NCBI RefSeq assembly: GCF_905475345.1
Contig: NC_066601.1
Location: 4,071,501 to 4,135,500, forward strand
DNA length: 64,000 bases
From: Vespula vulgaris
Lineage: Eukaryota; Arthropoda; Insecta; Hymenoptera; Vespidae
Direction of reading: 5' to 3'
Part shown: one piece after another, positions 49,207 to 60,468 of the stretch
Layout: each line of letters begins with the position of its first letter
Position numbering within the stretch: the first letter of the stretch is position 1
Translations under genes and position numbers: made by a program
The notes under the pieces: model-generated
What the model saw: the letters and a program-made list of their open reading frames with translations, nothing else
Database searches by the model: none
What the model was told of the DNA's origin: nothing

Positions 49207-50164
49207 CTGAAAATGAAATAAATACACGAGTTAGTTTAAGTTGGGCGAAAGGGAGATAACGCTCGTTAACTATAAACGGATAGATAATCCATTGATAATA
49301 AGCTAGAGTAATTTTCTATAGGGACTTTAAAGGATGCGATTATAATAATAATATCCAACTTGGTAAGTCTACGTAAGTTGGATTTGATATCCAAGTAAAT
49401 TCGATATAATCGGCTTATGAAAAATGATGCTTTTGAAAAATGACCCTTATCGTTTAAGTAGCAATAACACGAATAATCAAGTAACTAATATAATTTTAAT
49501 ACGCGTCTCGCGAATAAATAGATAGCGGTAAGATTGTTTTTCGTCCTTTATCGAATGCATGCGTATCCTTTACGTTTCGAAAGTTTCTCATTCTTGGAAT
49601 ATTTTTCTACGAGAGAACGGGATCGTCGAACGTGAATATCTCTCGACCGGTATTTCACTGCGAACACTAGCGATGCGCTCGCCCGAGCATGGTAACTCGA
49701 AATTTATGCACTTTCCAAGTTTCGATATTACGTGACCGGTGGTGCTTCATTGTCGTTGCAGGAGCGCAATTTGTCGTTTGGTCGGTGTTACGTAACGAGA
49801 GCTAAGTAACAAAGACGATCTGCTAAGTTTTATCAGTGACATTAATCGAATATTATGGATATAATTAATCATTATTCCAGAGGTATACATATATATGTAT
49901 ATGAAAATGGATTTATGATAAAATGTCGAAGAAAACGATACAGTAGTTTTGTCCTCTTGTTTTATCGTATGAAAGTCGATACAAATAGATATACAAAAAT
50001 CTGCGAAAGAGAGAGAAAAGAAGAGAGTCAAAAAAATAGAGAGATGATAAAGGGTAAAAGTGATTGCTAGAAACGAGAGGACGGTTCACTGGATAGTTGG
50101 CGGAAACGACTAGGAATCACTTTTATTTCGTCCTTTCCTTCGACGTTTCGTGCTTTCACACCGA

Positions 50165-50167
<3 letters not shown>

Positions 50168-50198
<31 letters not shown>
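50168..50198. repeat. (CT)n microsatellite
   Basis: About 31 bases of CT. Confidence 0.93.
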
Positions 50199-50205
<7 letters not shown>

Positions 50206-50644
50206 CCTCTTCGTTTCTATACGTAGACGTTTCTCTTGGAGGGAGAAAAACGACGCCATAGTGCATCGCGGGTAATGGTCGTCGTCTGTTTATCGCAGGG
50301 CATTCGTCTACCATCGACATGAAAATAAAAGGGAAAGCTTGGAAAACTTTAGGTCTCTCTCTCTCTCTCTCTCTTTCTCTCCATCTTTTTATTTCACGTA
50401 ACACCCCCGGTGGCATATTACGTGTATATGACGTTCGTGTTAACTCACACGCGCCACGTTTCTATATATTCTTTCCTCCTTTCTTTTTCCTGTTTTTCTC
50501 CTTTTTTCTTTTTCTTTCTTCTTTTTTTTTATTCTCGCCCTCTCTCTTCGTTCTTCGAGCCATCACAGACTCGTATTCGCACGAACATGACTTTTACAGG
50601 CAACGACGGCTAATTCTCGCTTGAAAATATCTTTCTCGACTTTT

Positions 50645-50727
50645 GCTACTTCCTATTGCTATCCTTTTTCAAACGTTTAAAATAAATAATTCCGAGGGAA
50701 TTTTTTTTATTTCGCATATAAAATAAA
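50645..50727 (+). repeat. 83-bp dispersed direct repeat, copy 1
   Basis: Begins GCTACTTCCTATTGCTATCC and ends CATATAAAATAAA. It matches copy 2 at 51894-51976 at 78 of 83 positions without gaps, including a 38-base identical block (TTTAAAATAAATAATTCCGA onward). The homology stops sharply at both ends. Confidence 0.9.
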
Positions 50728-50859
50728 TTCTTGTATTATAAAATAATTTCGCGATGTAACACACACACACACAAACACACGGTATACTATCGTCAGTAAT
50801 TTCTTTTTCTATTCTCTCTTTATTTCCCTTTTATTCTTACTTGTTCTTCGAAAGTTCAG

Positions 50860-51032
50860 ATAAAAAGTTGAAATCGTCTGCGCAAACTCAACGTCTAACA
50901 TCACGATATTTCTTCGAGCCGAGCGAGAAAGCACGAAAGCACGAAAGCGAGACGAGGGTAACGACGGAGATAAAGGGACGACCCTTTTCAGAGAAAAGCT
51001 CGTCGCGTCGCGCAAGTGTCGAATGTACATAA
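50860..51032 (+). CDS. Candidate terminal exon (weak)
   Basis: A long pyrimidine-rich stretch ends tcgaaagttcag. It is followed by a frame that takes one base from upstream and runs 56 codons to TAA. It reads KKLKSSAQTQRLTSRYFFEP and ends SSSRRASVECT. AAAGCACG is tandemly repeated inside (about 50929-50948). The antisense strand is open as well. No family is recognised. It lies between the two copies of the 83-bp repeat. Confidence 0.1.
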
Positions 51033-51692
51033 CTACGCCATTGCATCTGCTTCTTAAATATTAAAGTCACTTTCAAGCTGTTTTCATGTCCTCCTCAGAG
51101 CGGAACGAGTTTCTTCCTCGAACGAAGGCGAAGATTAACAGAAGATGGCTCGACCGAAAGAGCTTCAGCCCGAGGGGTCTTACCCGTCTAATTAATCGTC
51201 TAGAAGGAGTCGTTGATTTTCTTTTCCCCTCTTCTTTCCTTTTCTCTTTTCTCTTTCCTTTCCTTTTCCCTTTTTTTTTTAAATTTTATTTTTATCACTA
51301 TCCTTACATCGCATTCGACCAACATATTTCACGTCGAGGTAATAAAAAATGATCTCAATTGAATTCTTCATTCCTTTTTCTTTTCTTCTTTTTCTTTCTT
51401 CTTTTTTTCCTTCCGTAACCATACTTTCTAAGTACCGGCAAAAAATTTCTTATTACGTAAAATTTAAAAAAGGGCAAAAAATTGTATACACCTAAAATTA
51501 CTTCAACGACGTCGCGTTCGTTAAAATTCTAAAACACATGTTTATCTTTGTAAATTAGTACTTAGAAAACACTCCGGATGGATCTTGTAACGCGAAGAAA
51601 GAAGATATATTGCGTAATATCTTTTAATTAAAGAGCACTAAAACGACTTCTTCCCTTGACGAAGTACCTACAATGAAGAAATATTTCTCTTC

Positions 51693-51698
<6 letters not shown>

Positions 51699-51746
<48 letters not shown>
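51699..51746. repeat. (CT)n microsatellite
   Basis: About 48 bases of uninterrupted CT. Confidence 0.95.
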
Positions 51747-51750
<4 letters not shown>

Positions 51751-51893
51751 AGGTATTAGAATTTTCTACACGTATTTGCCTTCCTCTCCCTACACGATAA
51801 TTCGAGGCTGATATAGTCTGAAAAGAACAGATGCTCTCTGTCTTTCATATAAACTTATCAAATCTCTCGCTCTCTCTCTCTTTCTCTTCTTTC

Positions 51894-51976
51894 GCTACTT
51901 CCTATCGTTATCTTTTTTCAAACGTTTAAAATAAATAATTCCGAGGGAATTTTTTTTATTTCGTACATAAAATAAA
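51894..51976 (+). repeat. 83-bp dispersed direct repeat, copy 2
   Basis: Same orientation as copy 1 at 50645-50727, 1249 bases downstream, with five substitutions and no indel. Flanking sequences are unrelated (a CT tract on the left, unique sequence on the right). The element is therefore the repeat itself and not a larger tandem duplication. Confidence 0.9.
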
Positions 51977-52072
51977 ATAATGTACGTCTCCTACGTGCAT
52001 GATAGGTCAAAGAAAAAATAAATAAAAAAAAAGAGAAAAAAAAAGAAAAAAAAAGGAAAGAAGAGAAAAAAA

Positions 52073-52282
52073 ATGAAGGAGAAACTTGTGATCTCATGTT
52101 TGCAAAAGTACGAGCTACGATCTTCTCGAGAACGACGTAAACATCTCCAGGAAGTTTATCGAGAGGAGATTTTGTCGATTACGAGTTTAAGGGGAGTTCG
52201 CCGCTCGGCAATTATGAGGGGACCGATTAAATTACCAAGCCGTTCGCCTCTCGGCAAGGCGGTAAGCGAATTATTTAAATAA
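52073..52282 (+). CDS. Unassigned small ORF, 69 codons
   Basis: ATG in purine context (aaaaATGA) opens 69 codons (MKEKLVISCLQKYELRSSRE, ending GKAVSELFK). The first third is a basic, potentially helical segment (SSRERRKHLQEVYREE). A donor-like GGCG|gtaagcg occurs near the end. A 16-mer, GTTCGCCGCTCGGCAA, is repeated with one change 46 bases later inside the frame (52196 and 52242). An A-rich run precedes the start. No family is recognised. Confidence 0.14.
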   Translation: MKEKLVISCLQKYELRSSRERRKHLQEVYREEILSITSLRGVRRSAIMRGPIKLPSRSPLGKAVSELFK

Positions 52283-52370
52283 AATAAAATCCAAAGGAAG
52301 TTGCTAGTTCGTTCGTTTTTAAATTAGATTTCAAGAATTTCCTACGTGTTCTTTTTTATCGAGGAAAAAG

Positions 52371-52404
<34 letters not shown>

Positions 52405-52659
52405 ATCTCTGTCTCTCTTTCCGTCTCTCTGTCCGTCCGTCTCTTTATTTTCGTCGACGTATCGTTAATTCATTTGAAAAATCGTTCGGTATGATTCTAG
52501 CGCATGCGCACCCTCTCATGCTTATCGTTCGTACGATCGATCGAATAAGTTGAACCGAGGGCAACGTTTTACGTAGCAAGCGTGTACGAGCCGCTTCGTG
52601 ACTGGTTTCGGACGTTATGAGAATAGTTTTCCGTTCCCTCGACTCAACCAATCCTCTCA

Positions 52660-52711
52660 CTCTTTCTCTCTCTCTCTCTCTCTTTCTGTTTCTCTGTTTC
52701 TCTCCCTCTTC

Positions 52712-52746
<35 letters not shown>
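52660..52746. repeat. (CT)n tract
   Basis: Two CT blocks separated by TTTCTG/TTTCTC interruptions. Confidence 0.92.
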
Positions 52747-52748
<2 letters not shown>

Positions 52749-53116
52749 GCACCCTCTTTTCAAGCACTCGCAAAAAAGCCGGCTCGGGGGCTGCAGTTCG
52801 TTCGTAAAAATGTTCCACGACGGTTTTCCCTCGGCTATTCGAAATTAACATCGTATTCGTCGCACACTTAGACACTTTCCCAACGTGGAAAAATTATTGG
52901 AATTATAATTGCGTTCTCTTTTCTATTTTTTTTATTTTCTTCTTCTTATTTTCTTATTCCTTCCTTCCTTCCTTCCTTCCTTGTTCGATGAAGAAGGAAA
53001 CGAGAGTATCGTTTCGGAGGTGGAAAAGTAGAAATAAGAGAAAAGTGAGAGAAATAAAGAAATTGAATAACTTTGCCGTCGCATCGTCTACCGTCTGCTA
53101 ATAAAATTTTGTGCAT

Positions 53117-53122
53117 TCTCTC

Positions 53123-53160
<38 letters not shown>
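53117..53160. repeat. (CT)n microsatellite
   Basis: About 44 bases of CT with one CCTCT interruption at the left. Confidence 0.93.
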
Positions 53161-53163
<3 letters not shown>

Positions 53164-53776
53164 CTCTCTTTCTTCCTCTTTGAAAGTTTACCTCTCGCGT
53201 ACGAAATGCGATTTTAATTAAAGCTACCAACGCAAGCTGCACGATAGCCGTGAGAATATATCAATATTTTTAATTCCACTCGAAATTCATCGGACCGTGA
53301 GATATTTTAATATCAATCCTCTGCCTATATATATAATCGATACCAATATCGAGAGTATCGGAGGATTAAGACGCGGATAAATGCGCGTGCGCTTACAAAA
53401 TGAAGCGCGCACATACACACACGAATATATATTTATGCATATACTTTGCTATTCGAAACTGAACGTATAACATATATTATATACTTTATGCGTTCTATTA
53501 TGTGTGTAGGCACGTGTGTATGTGTATATTCTTTTGAGGTATCGTACGAAAGATTAATATATTCATTCAAGCACACTAAATTACGTTTATATAATACACT
53601 TGTGATAAAATATTGAAAAAAATAGGAAATAATAATAATAAAACCGATAGGATATTTCGAGGTGAATTATAAATTTAAATATTGGAAATAATCGCAGTTA
53701 TATTCTCGATATATATATATATATATATATAAAATTTAAGGATTTTTAAATGTGTATATAATCTAAATATATCATT

Positions 53777-54004
53777 ATGAAACTCATCGATTTGTACCGA
53801 AATGAGCAAGACGCGTTAGAAAATCACTCGTGCGTCCCCGATAATTGCATTCCCTGTCTTGATTGGCGAAAATCTTCTTACTCGTCGGATAACAGAGAGT
53901 TTCAATTTTCCAAGGGGCCTCTCTCATCATTCGCGTGCAATAATGCGATCAAATTTATCCTGGGTTGTCCAACGAAGCGACCAGCAATATCGTCGATGAT
54001 GTAG
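53777..54004 (+). CDS. Unassigned ORF, 75 codons
   Basis: An ATG-to-stop frame in a unique, GC-richer patch. It reads MKLIDLYRNEQDALENHSCV, then CIPCLDWRKSSYSSDN, ending KRPAISSMM. It has five cysteines and no low complexity, and the context is ATTATGA (A at -3). The antisense strand has a shorter, equally plausible frame (LYIIDDIAGRFVGQPRINLI, ending at a stop). Codon-position bias is weak. No signal peptide or family is recognised. Confidence 0.13.
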   Translation: MKLIDLYRNEQDALENHSCVPDNCIPCLDWRKSSYSSDNREFQFSKGPLSSFACNNAIKFILGCPTKRPAISSMM

Positions 54005-54447
54005 AGCCATGGGATTCATAGGCGTAGGCATTCTCGCTGTCGGTATTGCCCAGTTAGAGCCGATGTGTTACGTCGACGAGTCGCACGTACGACGGAAATT
54101 GCAAATTAGCTTAAGCTCGTTTTGATAGGGTTTACGTGAAGCGAGCTCGTTGCCCTCTGCTGGCATTACCTCGCGAAGGGAACGCAGCTGAAGAAACATC
54201 CATAGAGCTCGTCATGTTCGTATGTATCCTTGTATATATATATACATATATATATATAAATATATGTGCGCGTGTGTGCATATATACATATACACGCACC
54301 CACGTACACATTGCGTGTGTGACTACGTATGTATGGAACGACTAGCACGGCATTGGAGGCGAAACAATGGAAACCGCTGTAACTCATCCGAGAACCCACG
54401 GCAGGGAGCTATTAAACGCTCAAGTGATTTCCTCCTCCCAGATCTAC

Positions 54448-54598
54448 CTCTCTTTCTCGTTCTCTCTAACCGAGCTAGCCAACGATCAGCGATTAGAACA
54501 AGTATCTCATACTCCTCTCTAGGGTTTCCTGCATATGGAATAATCTTTTTCAAATATCTTCCAAAAAAGTCCAAAAGTTTGTTCCCAAAACGATTGCG
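54448..54598 (-). CDS. Candidate 151-nt exon
   Basis: On the minus strand cgtgatcgtctag is followed by an open frame of varied, globular-type composition: RNRFGNKLLDFFGRYLKKII, then EEYEILVLIADRWLARLERT. A donor-like AGAGAG|gtagatctg at 54447 would end the exon after 151 bases with one base left over. The frame itself runs on to a stop at 54323. About two thirds of codons in the first part start with a purine. The plus strand is also open (89 codons). Its phase fits the second reading of 49152-49206 downstream. No family is recognised. Confidence 0.2.
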
Positions 54599-57054
54599 CT
54601 AGACGATCACGCTTAGCGTATGCAATATTTCAAAGAATAAAGAATCTTCTAATCTGTTATTGTCCGTTCTACGTTATCGCGTAATCCAAGAGTAAATTTC
54701 TTTTCGCACAAGCGAAAATTCAAATGATTCGATCGAATATTTCATGAGAATGCAAATGTTCGACGATGAAAAATTATTTTCGTTGCTCTGAATCGCTTGA
54801 ATAACCCCTATAGTTGCTATCTTCGATAAAATGAAGAGGACGATCCTTTTCCTAGGATAGAAAGTCAACGATCTCTCTCTTTCTCTCTTTCTCTATGGAT
54901 TCTAAACGTTGTATATAGGTGCTTACGTACATAGAATACGATCGATTCGTCGATAAACGACGATACCTACTCCTCCAAGCCCTCTCCAACGTCCCAGAGT
55001 GAATTTACGTGCGCACTCGACCCGAGAAACGAAGCTAACGCTTAAATAGTTACCGGACCGAAGATATGTTACCGAAGCATACTGGGTCGGCCAGAGAATC
55101 GGTGAACGCTTTTGGAATTCCACGTGCAATAGGAACGCGCTTACGCGAATACCGTCGCTCTTTAACATCGGATGATCGTACTGATCAACGATTTCAGAAC
55201 ACTAAATCTGATCGAGCTGACAGATCGAAAGACAAAGCCATACAATTTGTAGATCTTACACCATCGGTTCGCCTATCTGAAATCAACATCTATTGATTAT
55301 GCATACATTTGTTATCCGTGTAATCTCTCGGATACTATAGTAATAACAATAATAATACTAGGAAACTTACGTAATATTTACAAAGAGATGAGAAAGAGAT
55401 TTTGTCAATTTGTCATTGATAAATGTGCGAAACGAGAAGAAAAAGACAAATATTGTTTATCATAGTACTTTATTTAAATAAGTAAAGGCGAAAAGAAGAG
55501 GACAGTTGATAATGCGAAAGTTGCAAATAAAATGCTATACGATGAAACATTCTCCCTACAAATAATAGTAGCAGCTCGTATGAAACGTGAGTTCGGAGGA
55601 TCGAGAACGTAGGTCATAAATTTTACAGACGGAGAAGGTAGGAGATCCTGAGAAAAGGTGTTAGGAGTATGGGAGAGAAAAAGAGAGACGCCAGAGAGAT
55701 TCATCGGAGAATTAATGCGCGTTATTCACGGTAAATGGCTTAAAATTAATCTTTTTCCCCTGGCTGCTTCGCTATAGGATCCTCCGAGGTTGTAACAACG
55801 ATTTAGATATAAAATAGAAAGGACGACACATCCCATAGGTACTGTTATCTCTTCTAGGTTATTTTGATAAAACTTTGTCGGTTGATAGAACAATTTTTTT
55901 AAATAAAATACACGTCATCTCTCTTTTCCTTTTCCATTCGCAATAATTTGATCTCGAAGATTATCAGAATTTCCTAATTTCCCATCGAGTTTTTTTAACT
56001 TTATTATTACCAAATGATACATAAAAGGAACGGAAAAGTGAAACGCACCATTAAAGAAAGGAGAAAAAAGAAAAAGAGAAGACAAAAGAAAGAAATTACG
56101 TGCGATCAGAACAAATAATAAAAACTCAGCTTTACGATGTGTTATCTCGATTGTAAGAGAAACGTATTTGGATTTTCATTGGGAGAAAAAAGTAACGGAC
56201 ACCATCGAAAAGATTTTAACGACGCAGCATCGTTCGCTTTCCATTGTTTTACGACTTCGACGATAAAAGAAGAAAGAGAAAAACGCAACGTGGTCCGATC
56301 GACTCCGGACGCGATAACGCGTGCCGCCATGCGTTAACTTCACTTCATTTAAACGGCCTTTCCTCTTTTTCGCGTTGAACTTTTACTGCTCCGATAAACG
56401 ACGCGTACTACCGTGCCGAGGTTATCGAAGTTTATCCCGTCAAAAGAACGACGAAACGCGGCATTAAAAACAAAAAAAACGAGAGAGAGAGAGAGAGAGA
56501 GAGAGGAAAAGGAAGAAAAAAAAAGAAAAAGAACGAAGCAACCTCTCGTACGTAGTTACGTTACTCATACTTTTGACTTTTCCGAGCTTTTCGAGTTTTT
56601 CGGACACGACCAAGCGGCCAGATTAAACGTTGGATTTTTTATGATCTATCGCGACACGTCACGCGTAAAACGACTCCTCGACTTCTTTTTTTATCTTCCT
56701 TTTTCCCTTCTTTTTTTTTCATTCCTCGGTATATCCGATTCTTTTTTTTTCTTTCTCTTGTTTTTTATTAATTTTTTGTTTATTAATATTTTTTTCTATC
56801 CGTTGTCTTTTTATTTGTTTTTTCTTTTCTTGTTTTTCTATCTTTCCACCTATGCCATTTGTAGATGCTATTTGAAAAAGTTAAACCGTCTTATCTTCTT
56901 CTATTGTATTAGATGTTTTTGTCGTACTCTTTGATACTATTATTTTTATATAGCGCATGTATAAAAAAAGATTGAACTTATATTTATTTATTTATTCATC
57001 TCTGTGTATCACGTATGTAATTTTTTTTTTCCTTTCTTTTTTTTTTTTTAACAG
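54599..57054. other. Non-coding stretch
   Basis: Mostly unique AT-rich DNA with few long repeats: GA (56485-56506) and T-rich blocks (56690-56850 and 57019-57050). Frames at 55066-55296, 56137-56337 and 56413-56934 are short or Phe/Leu-rich and are not called. Confidence 0.55.
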
Positions 57055-57079
57055 AGATTTCGAGGATGCAAAGGACGAT
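57055..57079 (+). CDS. Possible 25-nt micro-exon (very weak)
   Basis: A T-rich tract ends taacag. It is followed by 25 bases and a donor, GACGAT|gtatgtatc. The frame that takes two bases from upstream reads DFEDAKDD and ends at phase 0, an acidic coding-like peptide. It is not phase-compatible with the plus-strand candidate at 59291 (joining would create a stop). T-rich tracts are frequent, so chance is likely. Confidence 0.1.
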
Positions 57080-59290
57080 GTATGTATCTTTTGATCGTGA
57101 AGAGTTACGTTTTCCGTCGAGAAGCAACTTTTCGATGCTTTCTCATATAAATACCTTTCGAAATAACAACTCTACAAAGGTAGGATAAGAGAACGCGAAT
57201 ATACGTATGAAATATTGTAACGAATCAACAAAGAACTAGTACGATTTAATCTAAATTCCAAACAAGATACACAGAGGCCACGCACTCTCTTTGATATTAA
57301 ACGAATTTTTTACTAGGGGTATTACGGGAATTATTTTAACGATATTAAAAGTACGGACTTGACCAATGATGCGAACAACTATAAATGAATGGTGTTATAA
57401 ACTCGTTTTATCGTACATGCGCCCGACATTGACTTCTTGTTCTTGTAATTAACGGTACTCCAGGGATATACCCTGGATATTTGGTATTTATTACCGAACT
57501 TGTATGTTAATTCAACGGCAAACAATTTCGCAGAACTTCAATGACGAGAGAGTTCAGTAATTATTTTTTGGTTAGAAAAAAAAAAGCAAGAAAGAAAGAA
57601 CAGAAAGCAAATAAATTAATGGAAAGACCGAAGTATTCGACAAATGCCACAACTCTGTATCACGATGTTGCGTTTTATCTGTACGATGAAAATAAATTCA
57701 AGATCGTGGAAACCGATGCGACGAGATCGAAACGAACAAAATAGAAAGTAAAAGAGGAAAAGGATAAAAGAAGAAAAAGAAAGGATTGAAAAAGGAGAAA
57801 CGTACAAAAAAAGGTGGGAAAGAAAAGCATAAGAGAAAGAAAAAACATGTCGAATGTGCTCATATTTTGTTCAGATTTACGACTGCAAAACTCGACGGTT
57901 CTTTGTCTCCCTTCCTCCTTCCATCTCTTTTCCTTCTCTTGCGCTTCCTCTTTCCGCTTTTTAAACTCTCGTTGACTCGCAGGACGTCATGCATGAACAA
58001 TTCCCGGCGCCGAGCAAGAATGAGAGGAAAAGGGAACGAACGGGTAAGAGAGGAGGAAAGGAGAGGAAAGGCTTGAAACGTAGTATGAAGGGCTAGCAGC
58101 CCTGTCGCGTTTCACGTTTCGCGTTTCTCTCCTTCGCGTTCATTCCAAAGTTTTCCAGCACAAAACGCATAATTGCGGATCGGCACCGCGTTAAATGCGA
58201 ACGTCCTCATTATACGCGATGACATACGCGTCTTAATGCGTCATAACGCCCTCCCGACGACGCCCTTCAATGCTACGCGTCGTGTGAATTTCGTGAAAAG
58301 CTCTTAAAGAGAAGAAGGGAGAAGAAGGGAGAGAGAAGAAGGGAGAAAAGGGGACGAGAGAGAGAGAGAGAAGGAGATGGAAAACTGGTTACTCGTTAAT
58401 TGTCGACGATAATGATCAGACTTTCGTCGTAACGATGCTGTTCGGTTATCAATAGAGATAAAAAAATAATTTTAAATTAAATATATATATATATACATGT
58501 ATATATTATTATTATTATTATTAAATCATTACGTTTTACTTATGTTATATTAAATTATTTTTACATTTCCCATCCCTCCCTCTCCTATATTTACTCTAAT
58601 TATATACATTAAAGTTGACGCTAATTATTCTGATTTTGAATCGCATCTCTGCTTATTATTCGAGCCGAAATATTTTTTTACAACGCAAATAATTCTCATC
58701 AGCTCGTTAAACGTGTGTTAGTTCAATCGTTCCGTTCAACCTCCGTTCAGATTCTTTTTCTCATGCTTTTCATTTCGATCTATTTCCCAAAAGCCGCTCT
58801 TATTCGAGAATAGTTTCGAGATCGCACTGTCGTGTTAGTTCTTCTCTCGCACCGCACATTCGAGTACCGAAGCACTCCAGAGACGATAGATAATCACGAA
58901 CATCCACTCGAGTGTCTGATCGATTCGACCCCTATTCCTTCGGATGATCACTTTTATACTACCTCATGGTGTCGATTCGAAAGCTCGAAAGTCGTTCGTT
59001 CGCCTTGAAATACGAAGGAACGAGTAAGATGTTTTTCAATTATGTCTTTCTTGCGATATGTCTAATCCTTAATTTCTTATAATTATTTTCACATCCATTA
59101 AATATTTTGGAATTTAAATTTTTACTTTAAACGATTGAATGATATTTTCGATCTAAATAATAGTAATAATAATAATAAATACCACGTAATAAATAAATAA
59201 CAAAATAATAATAATACAGTACGTACTATCATAAAATTGCAAATAAATTTTGAATACATTTAAAAACTCATTTCTAACTTATCCTTTTAG
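57080..59290. other. Non-coding stretch
   Basis: Contains a GC-rich hairpin (57459-57477), purine-rich DNA (57730-57845), GAAGAAGGGA decamers (58311-58345), ATT units (58506-58522) and unique sequence from 58560 to 59290. Frames across 57541-58076 are Lys/Arg-rich or Phe/Leu-rich and are not called. Confidence 0.55.
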
Positions 59291-59345
59291 AATACGTTAA
59301 CGATTGCTATCGCAAAAAGAGCAAGGAGAGATCGTTAGCAACGAT
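59291..59345 (+). CDS. Candidate 55-nt exon
   Basis: An excellent acceptor with a branch-point-like ctaac (tttctaacttatccttttag), 55 bases, then a near-perfect donor, ACGAT|gtaagtacc. Only one frame is open. It takes one base from upstream, reads YVNDCYRKKSKERSLAT and leaves two bases. A basic stretch after a Cys/Tyr pair would suit a juxtamembrane segment, but that is speculation. By splice-site quality it is the best plus-strand candidate. No partner exon with matching phase was found in the window. Confidence 0.24.
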
Positions 59346-60415
59346 GTAAGTACCAGTTTTCCATGTTACTTTGATCTTACCGAAAGAACACAACATGAAC
59401 GCGTACGATGAATATTACCGAGTGCAAATTACTTCGATCGATGTGGAAAGAGAAAGTGGAGAGAGAATGAGAAAAGACCCTACCCTGTCTGTAGAGAAGA
59501 TACCTAGAGAAAGAAGGGAGAAAATTTTGTCTGGGGAGTAAGAAAGGAGAAGCAAAATAGGCGCTGGGGGAATACATCACGAAGCAATCTCTTCGGAATC
59601 GAACAACGGATGAGACAGCCGTCTATTTCTTTAATACTCCTCCTTCTCTTGTTCGAAGTCGATTCTTACTTAAATAAGTTCACCGAAAGAAGATTCCTCG
59701 TCTTTGTAGAACGTTATAATATGACGGCGAGCCCTTTCTTATTAACGGAGAAAGATGTGTGTGTGTATAGGCGGTATTTTTACGACGAGGGCTCGCTCGT
59801 TCCCAGCTGATTGAAATCCACGCGAACCCTATCGTCCTAACGTCGCCGTTAGACTCGCCGTTAAAAGAAATGTGATCTCTCTTCTTTTTTCTATTTTTTT
59901 TTTTTTAATATCGATAAAAGGGTCTCTCTTTCCTAGATCAAATTAAAGATACCCTAATAAAAATAATGACGCACACAGTCCTGGGGAATTCATCAGCATA
60001 TAGTATTCCATTTTAGATAAAAGCGGGTCAACCATAATCATATTGAACTCGAACATTTCCTAGCTACGTTGATCAAATTTCACCCTATACTACGCTTTCT
60101 ATTCATCAAATACGAATTACGAAAAAAAAAAGAGCAAAAAAGATGTGAAAACTCTATTCGGTTACATCCATTCGCTTGAATATCACGAAAGGATTTATCA
60201 ACAGAAATGACAAGTATTTCACGAATCGACTCACGTATGCTCACGTAACCTCATCATTCCTACTTACTGAACGGAAATCCATCAGCCATTCATTCAGAGC
60301 CTAGATCAACGTCCTTTCATAGCAAGTTATTAGCCGCTAAAAACGAAAGAGAACTCGGGCCATGCGTCGAACATGTTTGCTTCGTGTCAAAAAAAGAGAA
60401 GAGAAATCGAATAGG

Positions 60416-60424
<9 letters not shown>

Positions 60425-60462
<38 letters not shown>
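60425..60462. repeat. (GA)n microsatellite
   Basis: About 38 bases of GA. Confidence 0.95.

Positions 60463-60468
<6 letters not shown>

Larger units (their letters stand above)
49207..50859. other. Non-coding stretch
   Basis: Unique sequence to about 50160 with a 9-bp hairpin at 49353-49383. A CT tract (50168-50198), a shorter CT tract (50353-50375), a T-rich pyrimidine block (50475-50530) and the first copy of the 83-bp direct repeat (50645-50727) follow. Confidence 0.55.
51033..52072. other. Non-coding stretch
   Basis: A unique GC-richer patch at 51080-51210 is open in two plus frames after a good acceptor (tgtcctcctcag). It is followed by pyrimidine-rich DNA (51225-51290 and 51370-51415), a long CT tract (51699-51746), copy 2 of the 83-bp repeat and an A-rich run (52005-52072). 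Confidence 0.5.
52283..53776. other. Non-coding stretch
   Basis: CT-rich tracts (52370-52440, 52660-52746 and 53117-53160), CCTT units (52961-52982), AT/GT patches (53400-53530 and 53710-53735) and an inverted repeat at 53315-53367. Confidence 0.6.
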
